A DNA stretch of 64,000 nt from Streptomyces sp. CB02414 (GCF_001905385.1 NZ_LIPF01000015.1:1-64000), one strand, 5' to 3'. Numbered from the stretch's first letter, positions 17,475 through 26,877 are shown. Translations and numbers: made by a program. The notes: generated by a model from the sequence alone, not told the origin.

Positions 17475-18686
17475 CTAAGTGAAGGCAGGGGTGGCCACCG
17501 GCAGAGCACTGGTCGCAGTTCCGTCCAAGAGGGTCGAATCGCCCATCTCGCTGAGCGCCAGGGCGAGCGCGCCGAGCACCTCGGCGCGGCCCCCGAGGGC
17601 CCCGGAGAAGACGGAGAGCTGTCGCGCCGCGCTGGGGATCGCGTACCGGCCGACGGACTCCCGGATCGGCCCGAGCACCAGCTCACCGGCCTCCGCGAGG
17701 TCGCCGCCGAGGACGACGCGGCTCGGGTTGAGCAGGTTGCAGAGGTTGGCGACCCCGCTGCCGATGTGCCGGCCCACGTCGGCGATGACCCGCCGGCAGC
17801 CCGGGTCGCCGTCCCGCGCGAGCCGCACGACGCCCTCCATCGTGAGGTCGGTGCCGTGGCTCGGCTGGAGCAGCGGGAGCACGTAGCGGGCGGAGGCGAA
17901 GGTCTCCAGGCAGCCCCGGTTGCCGCAGCGGCAGACCGGGCCGGCCTCGTCGAGGGTGATGTGCCCGATCTCGCCCGCCGTGCCGCCGGGGCCGCGGTAG
18001 ATCTTGCCGTTGATCACCAGGCCGGCGCCGACGCCGCTGGCGACCTTGATGTAGGCCAGGTCCCGCACGCCCCGCCCGCTGCCCCAGACCAGCTCGCCGA
18101 GGGCCCCGAGGTTGGCGTCGTTGTCCACGTGCACCGGCACGCCGAGCCGCCCCCGCAGCTCCTCGGCGGGCTTGGTGCCGCCCCAGCCGGGCAGGATGGC
18201 GGTCGAACCCAGCGTCCCGGACTCCACGTCGATCGGGCCGGGCACGCCGAGGCCCACTCCGGCGATCTTGGAGCGGTCGACGCCGGTCGCCTCGATCAGC
18301 CGGCTGACCAGCTGCTCCGCCCGGTCGAAGCCCTGCGCGGCGGACGCGTCCACGTCCAGCGGCTCGGACTCCTCGGCGAGCACCTGGTGGGCGAGGTTGC
18401 CCACCGCGACGCGCAGGTGCGTGTGCCCGAAGTCCACGCCGATGACGATGCCGGCGTCCCCGCTCAGCGAGACGCTGCGGGCCCGGCGGCCGCCCGCCGA
18501 GGTGGGCGTGACCTCGACCGTCCCGCCTTCCTTCAGTTCCCGGACGATGTTCGAGACCGTGGCCGCGGACAGCCCCGTCGTCCTCGCGATCTCCGCCTGC
18601 GTGAGCGAACCGGCGAGACGTACCGCTCGTACGACCCGTTCCAGGTTGGCTCGGTGCAGCGACGACTGCGACCCGGGAGTCTCCAT
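17475..18686 (-). CDS. rok7B7: ROK-family transcriptional regulator Rok7B7
   Basis: A 403-residue ROK repressor. The N-terminal winged helix-turn-helix is at about 15-70 (GSLTQAEIARTTGLSAATVSNIVREL) and the sugar-kinase-like domain follows, with the zinc motif CRCGNRGCLE and the active-site-like DNDANLGALGE. In S. coelicolor the orthologue (SCO6008) represses xylFGH and influences carbon catabolite repression and antibiotic production. It sits between xylFGH and ngcEFG, the two sugar importers it is linked to. ATG 18686 has a GAGGGTGAGAG Shine-Dalgarno region. A CTTGTACAAG palindrome 50 bp upstream could be its own operator. Confidence 0.92.
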   Translation of the reverse strand: METPGSQSSLHRANLERVVRAVRLAGSLTQAEIARTTGLSAATVSNIVRELKEGGTVEVTPTSAGGRRARSVSLSGDAGIVIGVDFGHTHLRVAVGNLAHQVLAEESEPLDVDASAAQGFDRAEQLVSRLIEATGVDRSKIAGVGLGVPGPIDVESGTLGSTAILPGWGGTKPAEELRGRLGVPVHVDNDANLGALGELVWGSGRGVRDLAYIKVASGVGAGLVINGKIYRGPGGTAGEIGHITLDEAGPVCRCGNRGCLETFASARYVLPLLQPSHGTDLTMEGVVRLARDGDPGCRRVIADVGRHIGSGVANLCNLLNPSRVVLGGDLAEAGELVLGPIRESVGRYAIPSAARQLSVFSGALGGRAEVLGALALALSEMGDSTLLDGTATSALPVATPAFT

Positions 18687-18735
18687 TGACTCTCACCCTC
18701 ATCCCTGGGTCCGCGTCACCCGGTGTGATGCGGAC

Positions 18736-18745
18736 CTTGTACAAG
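18736..18745. promoter_or_regulatory. Palindrome upstream of rok7B7
   Basis: CTTGTACAAG is a perfect 10-bp palindrome, 50 bp upstream of the rok7B7 start codon and next to the A+T-rich stretch TTATTAA. It is a candidate autoregulatory or catabolite operator. Confidence 0.35.
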
Positions 18746-18844
18746 TTATTAACCCCAAACTCCGCTGGATCGCCCAGTGGCGTCAAGCCCTTGAAAGAAA
18801 TCGGTTCCACGCCGTGTCCACGGCCGACTACCGGCGGTACGCCA

Positions 18845-18890
18845 CAGGGGTCCGGTCCCGGAGAGCTGTCTCTCCGGGACCGGACCCCTG
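18845..18890. terminator. Hairpin terminator after ngcG
   Basis: A perfect 20-bp stem (18845-18864 with 18871-18890) with a 6-base loop lies 28 bp past the ngcG stop on the minus strand and ends the ngcEFG operon before rok7B7. Confidence 0.88.
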
Positions 18891-18918
18891 CGTACGACGG
18901 GTGGAGCGGCGGTGGGCG

Positions 18919-19827
18919 TCAGCGGAAGGTGCCCTGCGACACCGAACCGGCGATCCGCCGCTGGAAGACGCAGTACACGATCAGTACGGGCACCACCGTG
19001 ACCACGATCGCCGCGAAGAGCGCACCGTAGTCGATGTCGTAGACCTGCGAGGACGCGTAGGCGGCCATGCCCTGGGTGAGGACCCATTTGTCCTGGTCGG
19101 TGTTGAGCGCCACCGGCAGCAGGAACTGGTTCCACAGGCCCAGGAAGTTGAAGATCGCCACCGCCGCCATGCCCGGACGGGCCATCGGCAGCATCACCTG
19201 GAAGAACGCCCGCCAGTCCCCGGCACCGTCGATCAGCGCGGCCTCGTACACGTCGTGCGGCAGCGACCGGAAGAACGAATAGAGGAAGAACATCGTGAAC
19301 GGCAGCGCGAACGCGACATAGGTGAGGATCAGTCCGGGACGGGTGTTCAGCAGCCCGAAGTTCTGCAACTGGAAGAAGAGCGGAACGATCGCCAGGAAGA
19401 CCGGGAAAGTCAGGCCGGCGAGCATCACGTAATAGATCAGCCGGCGTCCGGGGAACTCGAACCGGGCGAGAATGTAGGCGCACATCGCGCCGAGCAGCAT
19501 CACCAGGACCAGTGCCGAGACCACGACGATCACGGAATTCAGGAAGTATTTCCCGATGTTCGCGTCGGTCCACGCGTTCGCGTAGTTCTCGAACCGCCAC
19601 TGATCCGGCAGCGAGAACGGCGACGAAAGGATCTCGCCGGTCGATTTGAACGACGACATCAGCACCCACAGCATGGGCACGATCACGATCACGGACCACA
19701 GGATCAGCAGGGCGTGCGAGATCGCCGCGAATCTGCGGTCGCTGCTCGCGGCGGCCCTCGTCAGCTTGCGGTCGGTCGCCGGTTTCCGGTCACTGGCCGG
19801 CTTCCGGTCGGCGGCGATGACGCTCAC
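18919..19827 (-). CDS. ngcG: N-acetylglucosamine/chitobiose ABC permease NgcG
   Basis: A 302-residue CUT1-type permease with six membrane segments. The EAA loop that contacts the ATPase is visible as YEAALIDGAGDWRAFFQVMLPMARP. The N-terminal 35 residues are cytoplasmic and contain a repeated DRKPA(S/T) motif. GTG 19827 overlaps the ngcF stop as GTGA and is preceded by GGGAGG with a 6-base spacer, so the longer frame is not used. By order it is SCO6007 of the NgcEFG importer. As with other Streptomyces CUT1 importers, no ATPase gene is present and the shared MsiK is presumably used. Confidence 0.9.
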   Translation of the reverse strand: MSVIAADRKPASDRKPATDRKLTRAAASSDRRFAAISHALLILWSVIVIVPMLWVLMSSFKSTGEILSSPFSLPDQWRFENYANAWTDANIGKYFLNSVIVVVSALVLVMLLGAMCAYILARFEFPGRRLIYYVMLAGLTFPVFLAIVPLFFQLQNFGLLNTRPGLILTYVAFALPFTMFFLYSFFRSLPHDVYEAALIDGAGDWRAFFQVMLPMARPGMAAVAIFNFLGLWNQFLLPVALNTDQDKWVLTQGMAAYASSQVYDIDYGALFAAIVVTVVPVLIVYCVFQRRIAGSVSQGTFR

Positions 19828-20885
19828 CGGGCACCTCCCTTGGCTGCGGCACGCCGAGCCCTGGACCCAGGTGCTTTCCTCTTGCTCTCGCCCTCGCCGC
19901 CGCCCGTGAGGCGGTTGACGAGGAACACCAGCGCCGCGAACACCAGGGTGACGACGGCGAGGACGACGCCCATCGCGGTGGCGTAGCCGAACTGCTGCTT
20001 GGCGAAGGCGACGTTGAACAGACGCTGGCTGATCGTCAGGGTCGAGTTGGCCGGACCGCCGTTCGGCACCATCGCCTGGACGTAGACGAACGCGTCGAGT
20101 GCGGCGATGCCCAGGTAGATGTACGCCGTCTGCACGCTGTCCCGGATCGCCGGCAGGGTGATCGAGATCGTGGTGCGGAACCGGCCGGCCCCGTCGATCT
20201 TCGCCGCCTCGTACAGCTCGCCGGGAACGCCCTTGATCGCGGCGATGAAGAGCACCGCGTAGAACCCGACGAGCCCCCAGATGATGACGAACATCACGGC
20301 CGGCATCGCGGTGGCCTTCTCGCCCAGCCACGCGAACGTCTCGAAGCGGTCGAGGCCGAGGCCGGTGAGGACGCCGTTGAGCAGGCCGGCGTTCGGGTCG
20401 TACATCTGCGCCCAGATCAGACCGACGATGATCGCCGGCACGACGTAGGGGAAGAACGAGATGATCCGGTAGAACGACGCTCCCCGGATCCCTCGGACGG
20501 GGCCCTTGCTGGGCCCGCCCAGGGTGATGGCCACGGCGACCCCGAGGGCCAGCGTCAGCGTCACCAGCGGCACGAAGGCCGCGAGGAGCGCGACGTTGCG
20601 CAACGCCTTCAGGAAGATGTCGTCCTGGAACATCTTCGTGAAGTTGTCGAAGCCTACGAAGTTGTAGTCCGGGCTGAAGCCGCGCCAGTCGGTCATCCCC
20701 CAGAAGATCGCCTGGCCGAACGGGATCAGAACGAAGATCACGAAGATGGCCAGCGGGACACCGAGGAACGCGAGGAAGAACGTCACCCGGTCGAACGTGA
20801 GCCTGCGGCGCCGTGGCCGCCCGCCGCGAGCGGCCGGCTCGGGCCGGCGGCTCGCGGCGTCGGAGGTGGTGATGTTTTCTTTCAT
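19824..20885 (-). CDS. ngcF: N-acetylglucosamine/chitobiose ABC permease NgcF
   Basis: A 353-residue CUT1-type permease. A basic cytoplasmic N-terminus of about 35 residues (RGGRPRRRRLTFDR) is followed by the first membrane segment and five more. The EAA loop reads LYEAAKIDGAGRFRTTISITLPAI. It forms the heterodimeric channel with NgcG. ATG 20885 (MKENITTSDAAS) starts 7 bases after the ngcE stop with no strong Shine-Dalgarno, so coupling is likely. The last 20 residues are Lys/Arg-rich. Orthologue of SCO6006 by gene order. Confidence 0.9.
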   Translation of the reverse strand: MKENITTSDAASRRPEPAARGGRPRRRRLTFDRVTFFLAFLGVPLAIFVIFVLIPFGQAIFWGMTDWRGFSPDYNFVGFDNFTKMFQDDIFLKALRNVALLAAFVPLVTLTLALGVAVAITLGGPSKGPVRGIRGASFYRIISFFPYVVPAIIVGLIWAQMYDPNAGLLNGVLTGLGLDRFETFAWLGEKATAMPAVMFVIIWGLVGFYAVLFIAAIKGVPGELYEAAKIDGAGRFRTTISITLPAIRDSVQTAYIYLGIAALDAFVYVQAMVPNGGPANSTLTISQRLFNVAFAKQQFGYATAMGVVLAVVTLVFAALVFLVNRLTGGGEGESKRKAPGSRARRAAAKGGAR

Positions 20886-20892
20886 CGCCGTA

Positions 20893-22305
20893 CTAGCTGA
20901 TCTTGATCTTGTCGATGGAGTCGTCTTCCTGGACCTTGTCGGAGATCTTCTGCAGGGCCGAGGTGAGGCCCTTGCGGTCGAGGTCACCGGAGAGGAACGA
21001 GTTCCACGGCACCAACTGGTCGGTGTTCATGCCGTATGCCTCGACGAACCTCCTCATGTCGTAGATGTTGTCGCCCGCGGCCTCGAGCATCTTCGTCTGG
21101 GAGACGAGGGCGGCCGATCCGAAGCCGTCGGCGGGCACCGTGCCCTTGACCACCGTCGGGGCCAGCTTGGTCTTGGAGAAGTTGGCGGCCGCCTTCTCGG
21201 ACAGCATCGCCCGCAGCACTTCCTTGCCGCCGGCCGGGTTCTTGCCCTGCTTGGGCACGATGAACGGCTCGCCCGCCGCGGCGTGGAGCGACTCGTAGGG
21301 CAGCTTCGGCTTGTCCGTGAGCGTCATCTCCGGGAATCCGGTCATCTGGAAGTCCGCCTTGGTGGCGTTCTTCATCTCGTTCTCGATCCAGCCACCGGAC
21401 GGGTAGAGCAGTGCCTTCTGGTCGTTGCTCCAGATCGCCTGCGCCTTCTGGAACTGGGTGCCGGAGCCGCCGGGGACGAACATCTTCTCCTTGATCATGG
21501 TCTCCATGACCTTGAGGACGCCCTGGATGGCCGGATGCGACCAGGCGTTCTTCTCGAGATTGCCGAGAGCGAGCCGGACCTCGTCACCGCCCTCCTTGAT
21601 CGCTGAGGCGAACAGCATCGTCTGGTAGTAGGTCGCGGCTTCCTTGCCGTGGACGAAGAGGTACTTGCCCTTCTTCTTCGCCTGCTGGCCGAGGTCGAGC
21701 GCCTCGTCCCAGGTCTTCGGCGGGGTCCAGCCGTTCTCCTCGAAGAGCGTCTTCGAGTACCAGACGCCGTACACCGTCATCACGTACCGGAGCGCGACGA
21801 ACTTGCCGTTGTACGTTCCGGGGTCCTTGACGCCGGGGTAGACGATGTCGGCGATCTTCTTGCCCTCGTAGGTGTTGGCCTCGAAGAGGTCGTCGAGCTC
21901 CTCCAGCTGGTCGAGGATGCCGAGGAAGCCGATCTGGTCCTCACCGGAGTTGTCGATGAGGTCCGGCGGGTTGCCGCCGACGAAGCGGGGCTGGAGCTGG
22001 GGGGCGATGTCGACGACCGGCTTGACCTGGACCTTGAGTCCCTTGACCTGGCTGCCGAGCACCTGGTTGGTGTAGTCGACGTAGTCGGTGCCGTAGCCGC
22101 CGTCGAAGATGGCCGCTTCGACCGAGGAGTTCGCGGCGACCCCGAACGGGTTGTTGGCGCTCTTCTCGCCCTTCGGGCCGCCGTCGCCGTCGCCGTCCTC
22201 GCTGGAGGGAGAGCTGCACGCGACCGCGAACGAGCCCATCGCCGCGGTGGCGATGGCCCCGCGCAGGAGCGTCCGCCTGTCAAGAGAACCGGCACGAATG
22301 GTCAT
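20893..22305 (-). CDS. ngcE: N-acetylglucosamine/chitobiose-binding lipoprotein NgcE
   Basis: A 470-residue extracytoplasmic solute-binding lipoprotein of the CUT1 family (SCO6005 orthologue). The N-terminus has a twin-arginine-like motif (LDRRTLLRG) and a lipobox FAVAC with Cys30, suggesting Tat export. A Gly/Asp-rich linker follows. The extracellular fold shows typical segments such as YGVWYSKTLFEENGWTPPKTWDEALDL and GSGTQFQKAQAIWSNDQKALLYPSGGWIENEM. ATG 22305 has GTGAGGA at a suitable distance. First gene of ngcEFG; a dre-like site lies about 370 bp upstream. Confidence 0.9.
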   Translation of the reverse strand: MTIRAGSLDRRTLLRGAIATAAMGSFAVACSSPSSEDGDGDGGPKGEKSANNPFGVAANSSVEAAIFDGGYGTDYVDYTNQVLGSQVKGLKVQVKPVVDIAPQLQPRFVGGNPPDLIDNSGEDQIGFLGILDQLEELDDLFEANTYEGKKIADIVYPGVKDPGTYNGKFVALRYVMTVYGVWYSKTLFEENGWTPPKTWDEALDLGQQAKKKGKYLFVHGKEAATYYQTMLFASAIKEGGDEVRLALGNLEKNAWSHPAIQGVLKVMETMIKEKMFVPGGSGTQFQKAQAIWSNDQKALLYPSGGWIENEMKNATKADFQMTGFPEMTLTDKPKLPYESLHAAAGEPFIVPKQGKNPAGGKEVLRAMLSEKAAANFSKTKLAPTVVKGTVPADGFGSAALVSQTKMLEAAGDNIYDMRRFVEAYGMNTDQLVPWNSFLSGDLDRKGLTSALQKISDKVQEDDSIDKIKIS

Positions 22306-22673
22306 CTCTGCATCCTCACTGATCGATTGGTTCTGTCCGGGTGTGCTGCGTGTGCGGCCGCCGTGACCGGACCGGTCCCGCGCCGGCCGCACGTGAGGCG
22401 TTGTCGCCGTCGTCTCGGAGCCGCGGTGCGGCGCCGATGATCAGCTGAGCGATGCCGGCACAACAGTCGCCGGGGCCGGAGCGGCGGTCGCGCTCCGCCT
22501 GATCAGTTCGTGATGGCCCACGCCGGTGGTGGATCCCATGCTCAAGTCCTCGCCTTCTCCAGGACTCAGGCGGTGAACCGGATCCTCCCCGGCACCGCGT
22601 TCGGGTCAAGCTGGGTCGTGCAGGAAATGCGGCCGTACAAGGTCGGGTGCGGTGAAGATGCCCCGGAGTGCCG

Positions 22674-22689
22674 ACAGGTATAGTCCACT
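22674..22689. promoter_or_regulatory. dre-like DasR site upstream of ngcE
   Basis: ACAGGTATAGTCCACT matches 13 of 16 positions of the DasR consensus A(C/G)TGGTCTAGACCA(C/G)T. It sits between the divergent ngcE and GH92 genes, about 370 bp from the ngcE start and 230 bp from the GH92 start. DasR control of an N-acetylglucosamine importer would be natural, but the distance leaves the target uncertain. Confidence 0.45.
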
Positions 22690-22878
22690 TCCGGCCGACT
22701 GAGCAAGATCGAATGCAAGGTTGGCGGTACGTCTTTTCCGAGTTGAGACCTCCCGGAAATATGAGTGGGCTGTGTGCCACTTGCCGGAAGAATCCCCGGC
22801 ATAAGCCCCGAACGCCACATCCAACACCCTTGACATCACTTGCCACTTGACCCCTACTGGTCCTTGCGCAGTTGAATT

Positions 22879-22890
22879 GACAACGTTGTC
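22879..22890. promoter_or_regulatory. Palindromic operator before the GH92 gene
   Basis: GACAACGTTGTC is a perfect 12-bp palindrome ending 27 bp before the GH92 start codon. It has the form of a LacI- or ROK-family operator and would overlap the transcription start. The regulator is not identified. Confidence 0.5.
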
Positions 22891-22917
22891 CCCAGGCGCT
22901 GGGAGGGTGGTCCGGGC

Positions 22918-25900
22918 ATGCGGTACAGGGTTCGGCACAGATGGGGTCCGGCGGTCGTGTTGACGACCGCCTTCGCCGTGGCGGCGGGTTCACAGGGGGC
23001 GGCGGTCGCACTGCCCGCCGCGCCCGCGAAGACCGACCGGGAGTTCGCGTCCTCGTTCGAGGCGGACGACCCGGTTCCGGACTGGCTCGACACCGTGGAC
23101 ACGGGGCCGGGCGGGAAGAAGCGCTCCTCGGGCGTGGACGGCGGCTACCGCACCGGCATACCGGGCAATGTCACCGACCGCGTCACCGAGGTGCGGGCCA
23201 GCGCCGAGAACACGGGCGGCGGGGAGGTGAAGGAGAACCTCGTCGACGGTGAGCCCACCACCAAGTGGCTGGCGTTCGAGAAGACCGGCTGGGTCGAGTT
23301 CGACCTGGACGAACCAGCGAAGATCGCCAAGTACGCCCTCACCTCGGCCAACGACCACGACGAGCGCGACCCGGCGGACTGGACGCTCAAGGGGTCGGCG
23401 GACGGCGAGACCTGGCAGACCGTGGACAGCCGCTCGGGCGAATCCTTCGGCGAACGCCTCCAGACGAAAACGTACGAACTGGACGGACCGGCCGAGTACC
23501 GGCACTTCCGGCTGGAGATCACCAAGAACAACGGCGGGGACATCCTCCAGCTCGCCGACGTGCAGCTGGCCACCGCCGACACCGAGACGCCCGTCCCCGA
23601 GGACATGCTCTCGCACGTGGACCGCGGCCCGACCGGCTCGCCGACGGCGAAGGCGGGCGCCGGCTTCACCGGCACGCACGCCCTGAAGTACGCGGGCCGG
23701 CACAACGCGGACGGCCGGGCTTACTCGTACAACAAGGTCTTCGACGTCAATGTGAAGGTCGAGCGCCGCACCGAGCTCAGCTACAAGATCTTCCCGTCGA
23801 TGGCGGACGGCGACCTCGACTACGACGCCACGAACGTCTCCGTCGACCTCGCCTTCACCGACGGCACCTACCTGAGCGACCTCAAGGCCACCGACCAGCA
23901 CGGGTTCCCGCTGACGCCGCGCGGTCAGGGCGACGCCAAGATCCTCTACGTCAACCAGTGGAACAGCGTGCGGTCGGGGATCGGGTCGGTCGCGGCCGGC
24001 AAGACCGTCGACCGGATCCTGGTGGCCTACGACTCCCCCAAGGGCCCGGCGAAGTTCCGGGGCTGGCTGGACGACGTGGAGATCGAGCGGGCCAGGCCCG
24101 AGCGGCCCAAGGCCCACCTGTCCGACTACGCGCTCACCACCCGCGGCACCAACTCCAGCGGCAGCTTCTCGCGCGGCAACAACATCCCGGCGACCGCCGT
24201 GCCGCACGGCTTCAACTTCTGGGTCCCGGTGACCAACGCCGGTTCGCTGAGCTGGCTGTACGACTACGCGCGCGGCAACAACGCGGACAACCTGCCCACC
24301 CTCCAGGCGTTCAGCGCGAGCCACGAGCCGAGCCCCTGGATGGGCGACCGGCAGACCTTCCAGGTGATGCCGTCCGCGGCCTCCGGCACCCCGGACACCG
24401 GCCGGGAGCAGCGCGAGCTGGCCTTCCGGCACGAGAACGAGACGGCCAGGCCGTACTACTACGGCGTGCGGTTCGAGAACGGCCTGAAGGCCGAGATGGC
24501 GCCCACCGACCACGCGGCGATGATGCGCTTCACCTACCCCGGTGACGACGCGAGCGTGATCTTCGACAACGTCGAGGACCAGGCCGGTCTGACCCTGGAC
24601 GAGGAGAACGGCACCTTCCACGGCTACTCGGACGTCAAGTCCGGGCTCTCCACGGGCGCCACCCGCCTCTTCGTCTACGGCGAGTTCGACTCCAAGGTCA
24701 CCGGCGGCGGCTCCAGCGGCGTCAAGGGCCACCTGCGCTTCGACGCGGGCAGGGACCGCACCGTGACGCTGCGCATCGCGACCTCGCTGATCGGCGTCGA
24801 CCAGGCGAAGGACAACCTGCGCCAGGAGATCCCGAAGCGCGCCTCCTTCGACAAGGTCAAGCGCGACGCCCGCAAGCAGTGGGACCGCGTCCTCGGCAAG
24901 GTCGAGGTCGAGGGCGCCACGCAGGACCAGCTGACCACCCTGTACTCCAGCCTCTACCGGCTGTACCTGTACCCGAACGCGGGCCACGAGAAGGTCGACG
25001 GGAAGTACAAGTACGCCTCCCCGTTCTCCAAGGCGGTCAAGGAGGACACCCCGACCGAGACCGGCGCCGAGATCGTGGACGGCAAGGTCTACGTCAACAA
25101 CGGCTTCTGGGACACGTACCGGACCACCTGGCCCGCGTACTCCTTCCTGACCCCGTCCAAGGCCGGTGAGCTGGTCGACGGCTTCGTGCAGCACTACAAG
25201 GACGGCGGCTGGACCTCCCGCTGGTCCTCCCCGGGCTACGCGGACCTGATGACCGGCACCTCCTCGGACGTGGCGTTCGCCGACTCCTACGTCAAGGGCG
25301 TCGACTTCGACGCGAAGGCGGCGTACGACGCGGCCGTCAAGAACGCCACCGTCGTGCCCCCGTCCTCGGGCGTGGGCCGCAAGGGCATGGCGACCTCGCC
25401 GTTCCTCGGCTACACCAGCACCGAGACGCACGAGGGCATGTCGTGGGCGCTGGAGGGCTACCTCAACGACTACGGCATCGCGAAGATGGGCGAGAAGCTC
25501 TACGCGGAGACCGGCGAGAAGCGGTACAAGGAGGAGTCGGCGTACTTCCTGAACCGCGCCCAGGACTACGTCAACATGTTCGACGCGAAGGCCGGCTTCT
25601 TCCAGGGCAAGGACCTCGCGGGCAAGTGGCGCGTGGACTCGGACAAGTACGACCCGCGCGTGTGGGGCTACGACTACACGGAGACCAACGGCTGGGGCTA
25701 CGCCTTCACCGCCCCGCAGGACAGCCGTGGCCTCGCCAACCTGTACGGCGGCAGGAAGGGCCTGGGCGACAAGCTCGACGAGTACCTGTCCACGCCCGAG
25801 ACGGCCTCCCCGGAGTTCGTCGGCTCCTACGGCGGTGTCATCCACGAGATGACCGAAGCGCGGGACGTCCGCATGGGCATGTACGGGCACTCCAACCAGG

Positions 25901-26721
25901 TCGCCCACCACGCCCTGTACATGTACGACGCGGCCGGGCAGCCGTACAAGACGCAGAAGAACGTCCGCGAGGTGCTCTCCCGCCTCTACACCGGCAGCGA
26001 CATCGGGCAGGGCTACCACGGCGACGAGGACAACGGCGAGCAGTCGGCCTGGTTCCTCTTCTCCGCGCTCGGCTTCTACCCGCTGGTGATGGGCAGCGGC
26101 GAGTACGCCATCGGCTCCCCGCTGTTCAAGAAGGCGACCGTGCACCTGGAGAACGGCCGCGAGCTGGTGGTCAAGGCGCCGAAGAACAGCAACCGGAACA
26201 TCTACGTCCAGGGCCTGAAAGTCAACGGCAAGCGCTGGAACTCCACCGCGCTCCCCCACGACCTGATCGCCCGGGGCGGTGTCCTGGAGTTCGACATGGG
26301 CCCGCGGCCGTCCACGTGGGGCACCGGCGAGAACGCCGCGCCGGTGTCGATCACCGAGGACGACGAGGTGCCCACCCCGCGCGCGGACGTGACCGTGGGC
26401 GAGGGAGCTCTGTTCGACGACACGTCGGCGACCGAGGCGGCCGTGACGTCGGTGGAGCTGCCGGTGTCCGGCGAGGGTGCGAAGGCCGTCCAGTACACGC
26501 TGACGTCGCCGGCCGACGGCGCGAAGGCCCCGGCGGGCTGGAAGCTCCAGGGTTCGGCCGACGGTACGGCCTGGCGGACGCTGGACGAGCGCTCGGGCGA
26601 GTCCTTCGCCTGGGACCGGCAGACCCGGGCGTTCTCGGTGAAGTCGCCGGGGACGTACCAGAAGTACCGCCTGGTGCTCGACGGTGAGCACACGCTGGCG
26701 GAGGTGGAGCTGCTGGCGTAG
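22918..26721 (+). CDS. Secreted GH92 mannosidase-family glycoside hydrolase
   Basis: A 1267-residue exported enzyme. A signal peptide (about 1-31) is followed by a discoidin-like F5/8 C domain (about 95-215), the GH92 N-terminal and catalytic domains (about 400-1110; WDTYRTTWPAYSFLTPSKAGELVDGF, THEGMSWALEGYLNDYGIAKMG) and a second F5/8 C-like domain at the C-terminus (about 1150-1267). The base region GYHGDEDNGEQSAW is intact. The acid-bearing motif, normally GNEPxHH, reads SNQVAHH, so the usual catalytic Glu is Gln994. GH92 members with this change, as I recall from Cellulosimicrobium, cleave mannosyl-phosphodiesters rather than ordinary mannosides. ATG 22918 is used. Confidence 0.9.
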   Translation: MRYRVRHRWGPAVVLTTAFAVAAGSQGAAVALPAAPAKTDREFASSFEADDPVPDWLDTVDTGPGGKKRSSGVDGGYRTGIPGNVTDRVTEVRASAENTGGGEVKENLVDGEPTTKWLAFEKTGWVEFDLDEPAKIAKYALTSANDHDERDPADWTLKGSADGETWQTVDSRSGESFGERLQTKTYELDGPAEYRHFRLEITKNNGGDILQLADVQLATADTETPVPEDMLSHVDRGPTGSPTAKAGAGFTGTHALKYAGRHNADGRAYSYNKVFDVNVKVERRTELSYKIFPSMADGDLDYDATNVSVDLAFTDGTYLSDLKATDQHGFPLTPRGQGDAKILYVNQWNSVRSGIGSVAAGKTVDRILVAYDSPKGPAKFRGWLDDVEIERARPERPKAHLSDYALTTRGTNSSGSFSRGNNIPATAVPHGFNFWVPVTNAGSLSWLYDYARGNNADNLPTLQAFSASHEPSPWMGDRQTFQVMPSAASGTPDTGREQRELAFRHENETARPYYYGVRFENGLKAEMAPTDHAAMMRFTYPGDDASVIFDNVEDQAGLTLDEENGTFHGYSDVKSGLSTGATRLFVYGEFDSKVTGGGSSGVKGHLRFDAGRDRTVTLRIATSLIGVDQAKDNLRQEIPKRASFDKVKRDARKQWDRVLGKVEVEGATQDQLTTLYSSLYRLYLYPNAGHEKVDGKYKYASPFSKAVKEDTPTETGAEIVDGKVYVNNGFWDTYRTTWPAYSFLTPSKAGELVDGFVQHYKDGGWTSRWSSPGYADLMTGTSSDVAFADSYVKGVDFDAKAAYDAAVKNATVVPPSSGVGRKGMATSPFLGYTSTETHEGMSWALEGYLNDYGIAKMGEKLYAETGEKRYKEESAYFLNRAQDYVNMFDAKAGFFQGKDLAGKWRVDSDKYDPRVWGYDYTETNGWGYAFTAPQDSRGLANLYGGRKGLGDKLDEYLSTPETASPEFVGSYGGVIHEMTEARDVRMGMYGHSNQVAHHALYMYDAAGQPYKTQKNVREVLSRLYTGSDIGQGYHGDEDNGEQSAWFLFSALGFYPLVMGSGEYAIGSPLFKKATVHLENGRELVVKAPKNSNRNIYVQGLKVNGKRWNSTALPHDLIARGGVLEFDMGPRPSTWGTGENAAPVSITEDDEVPTPRADVTVGEGALFDDTSATEAAVTSVELPVSGEGAKAVQYTLTSPADGAKAPAGWKLQGSADGTAWRTLDERSGESFAWDRQTRAFSVKSPGTYQKYRLVLDGEHTLAEVELLA

Positions 26722-26740
26722 GCGGACCCGGCTGGGTGCG

Positions 26741-26774
26741 GTGGCGGGTTCGGGCAGTGGCCTGAACCCGCCAC
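26741..26774. terminator. Hairpin terminator after GH92 gene
   Basis: An 11-bp perfect stem (26741-26751 with 26764-26774), extended by three pairs including one G-T, with a 6-base loop, lies 20 bp past the GH92 stop. Confidence 0.75.
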
Positions 26775-26877
26775 TTCCGTGTGGGGACCCGTTCCCCGTG
26801 CGTGACCGATGCACCAGAATGAGCGCGCCTGAGGCAGCCGCCGCAGGCGCATCGCGCGTCTATCCGAGGGGGAACAC

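Larger units (their letters stand above)
22306..22917. other. 612-bp divergent intergenic region
   Basis: Lies between the divergent ngcE and GH92 genes. I see no convincing gene; short open frames lack ribosome binding sites and Streptomyces codon bias. It contains a dre-like site at 22674-22689 and a perfect palindrome at 22879-22890, and is A+T-richer than its surroundings, as expected of a double promoter region. Confidence 0.6.

Noticed and set aside
22990..26814. A 1274-codon open frame on the minus strand
   Set aside because: Antisense of the GH92 gene, whose protein is clearly homologous to a known family.
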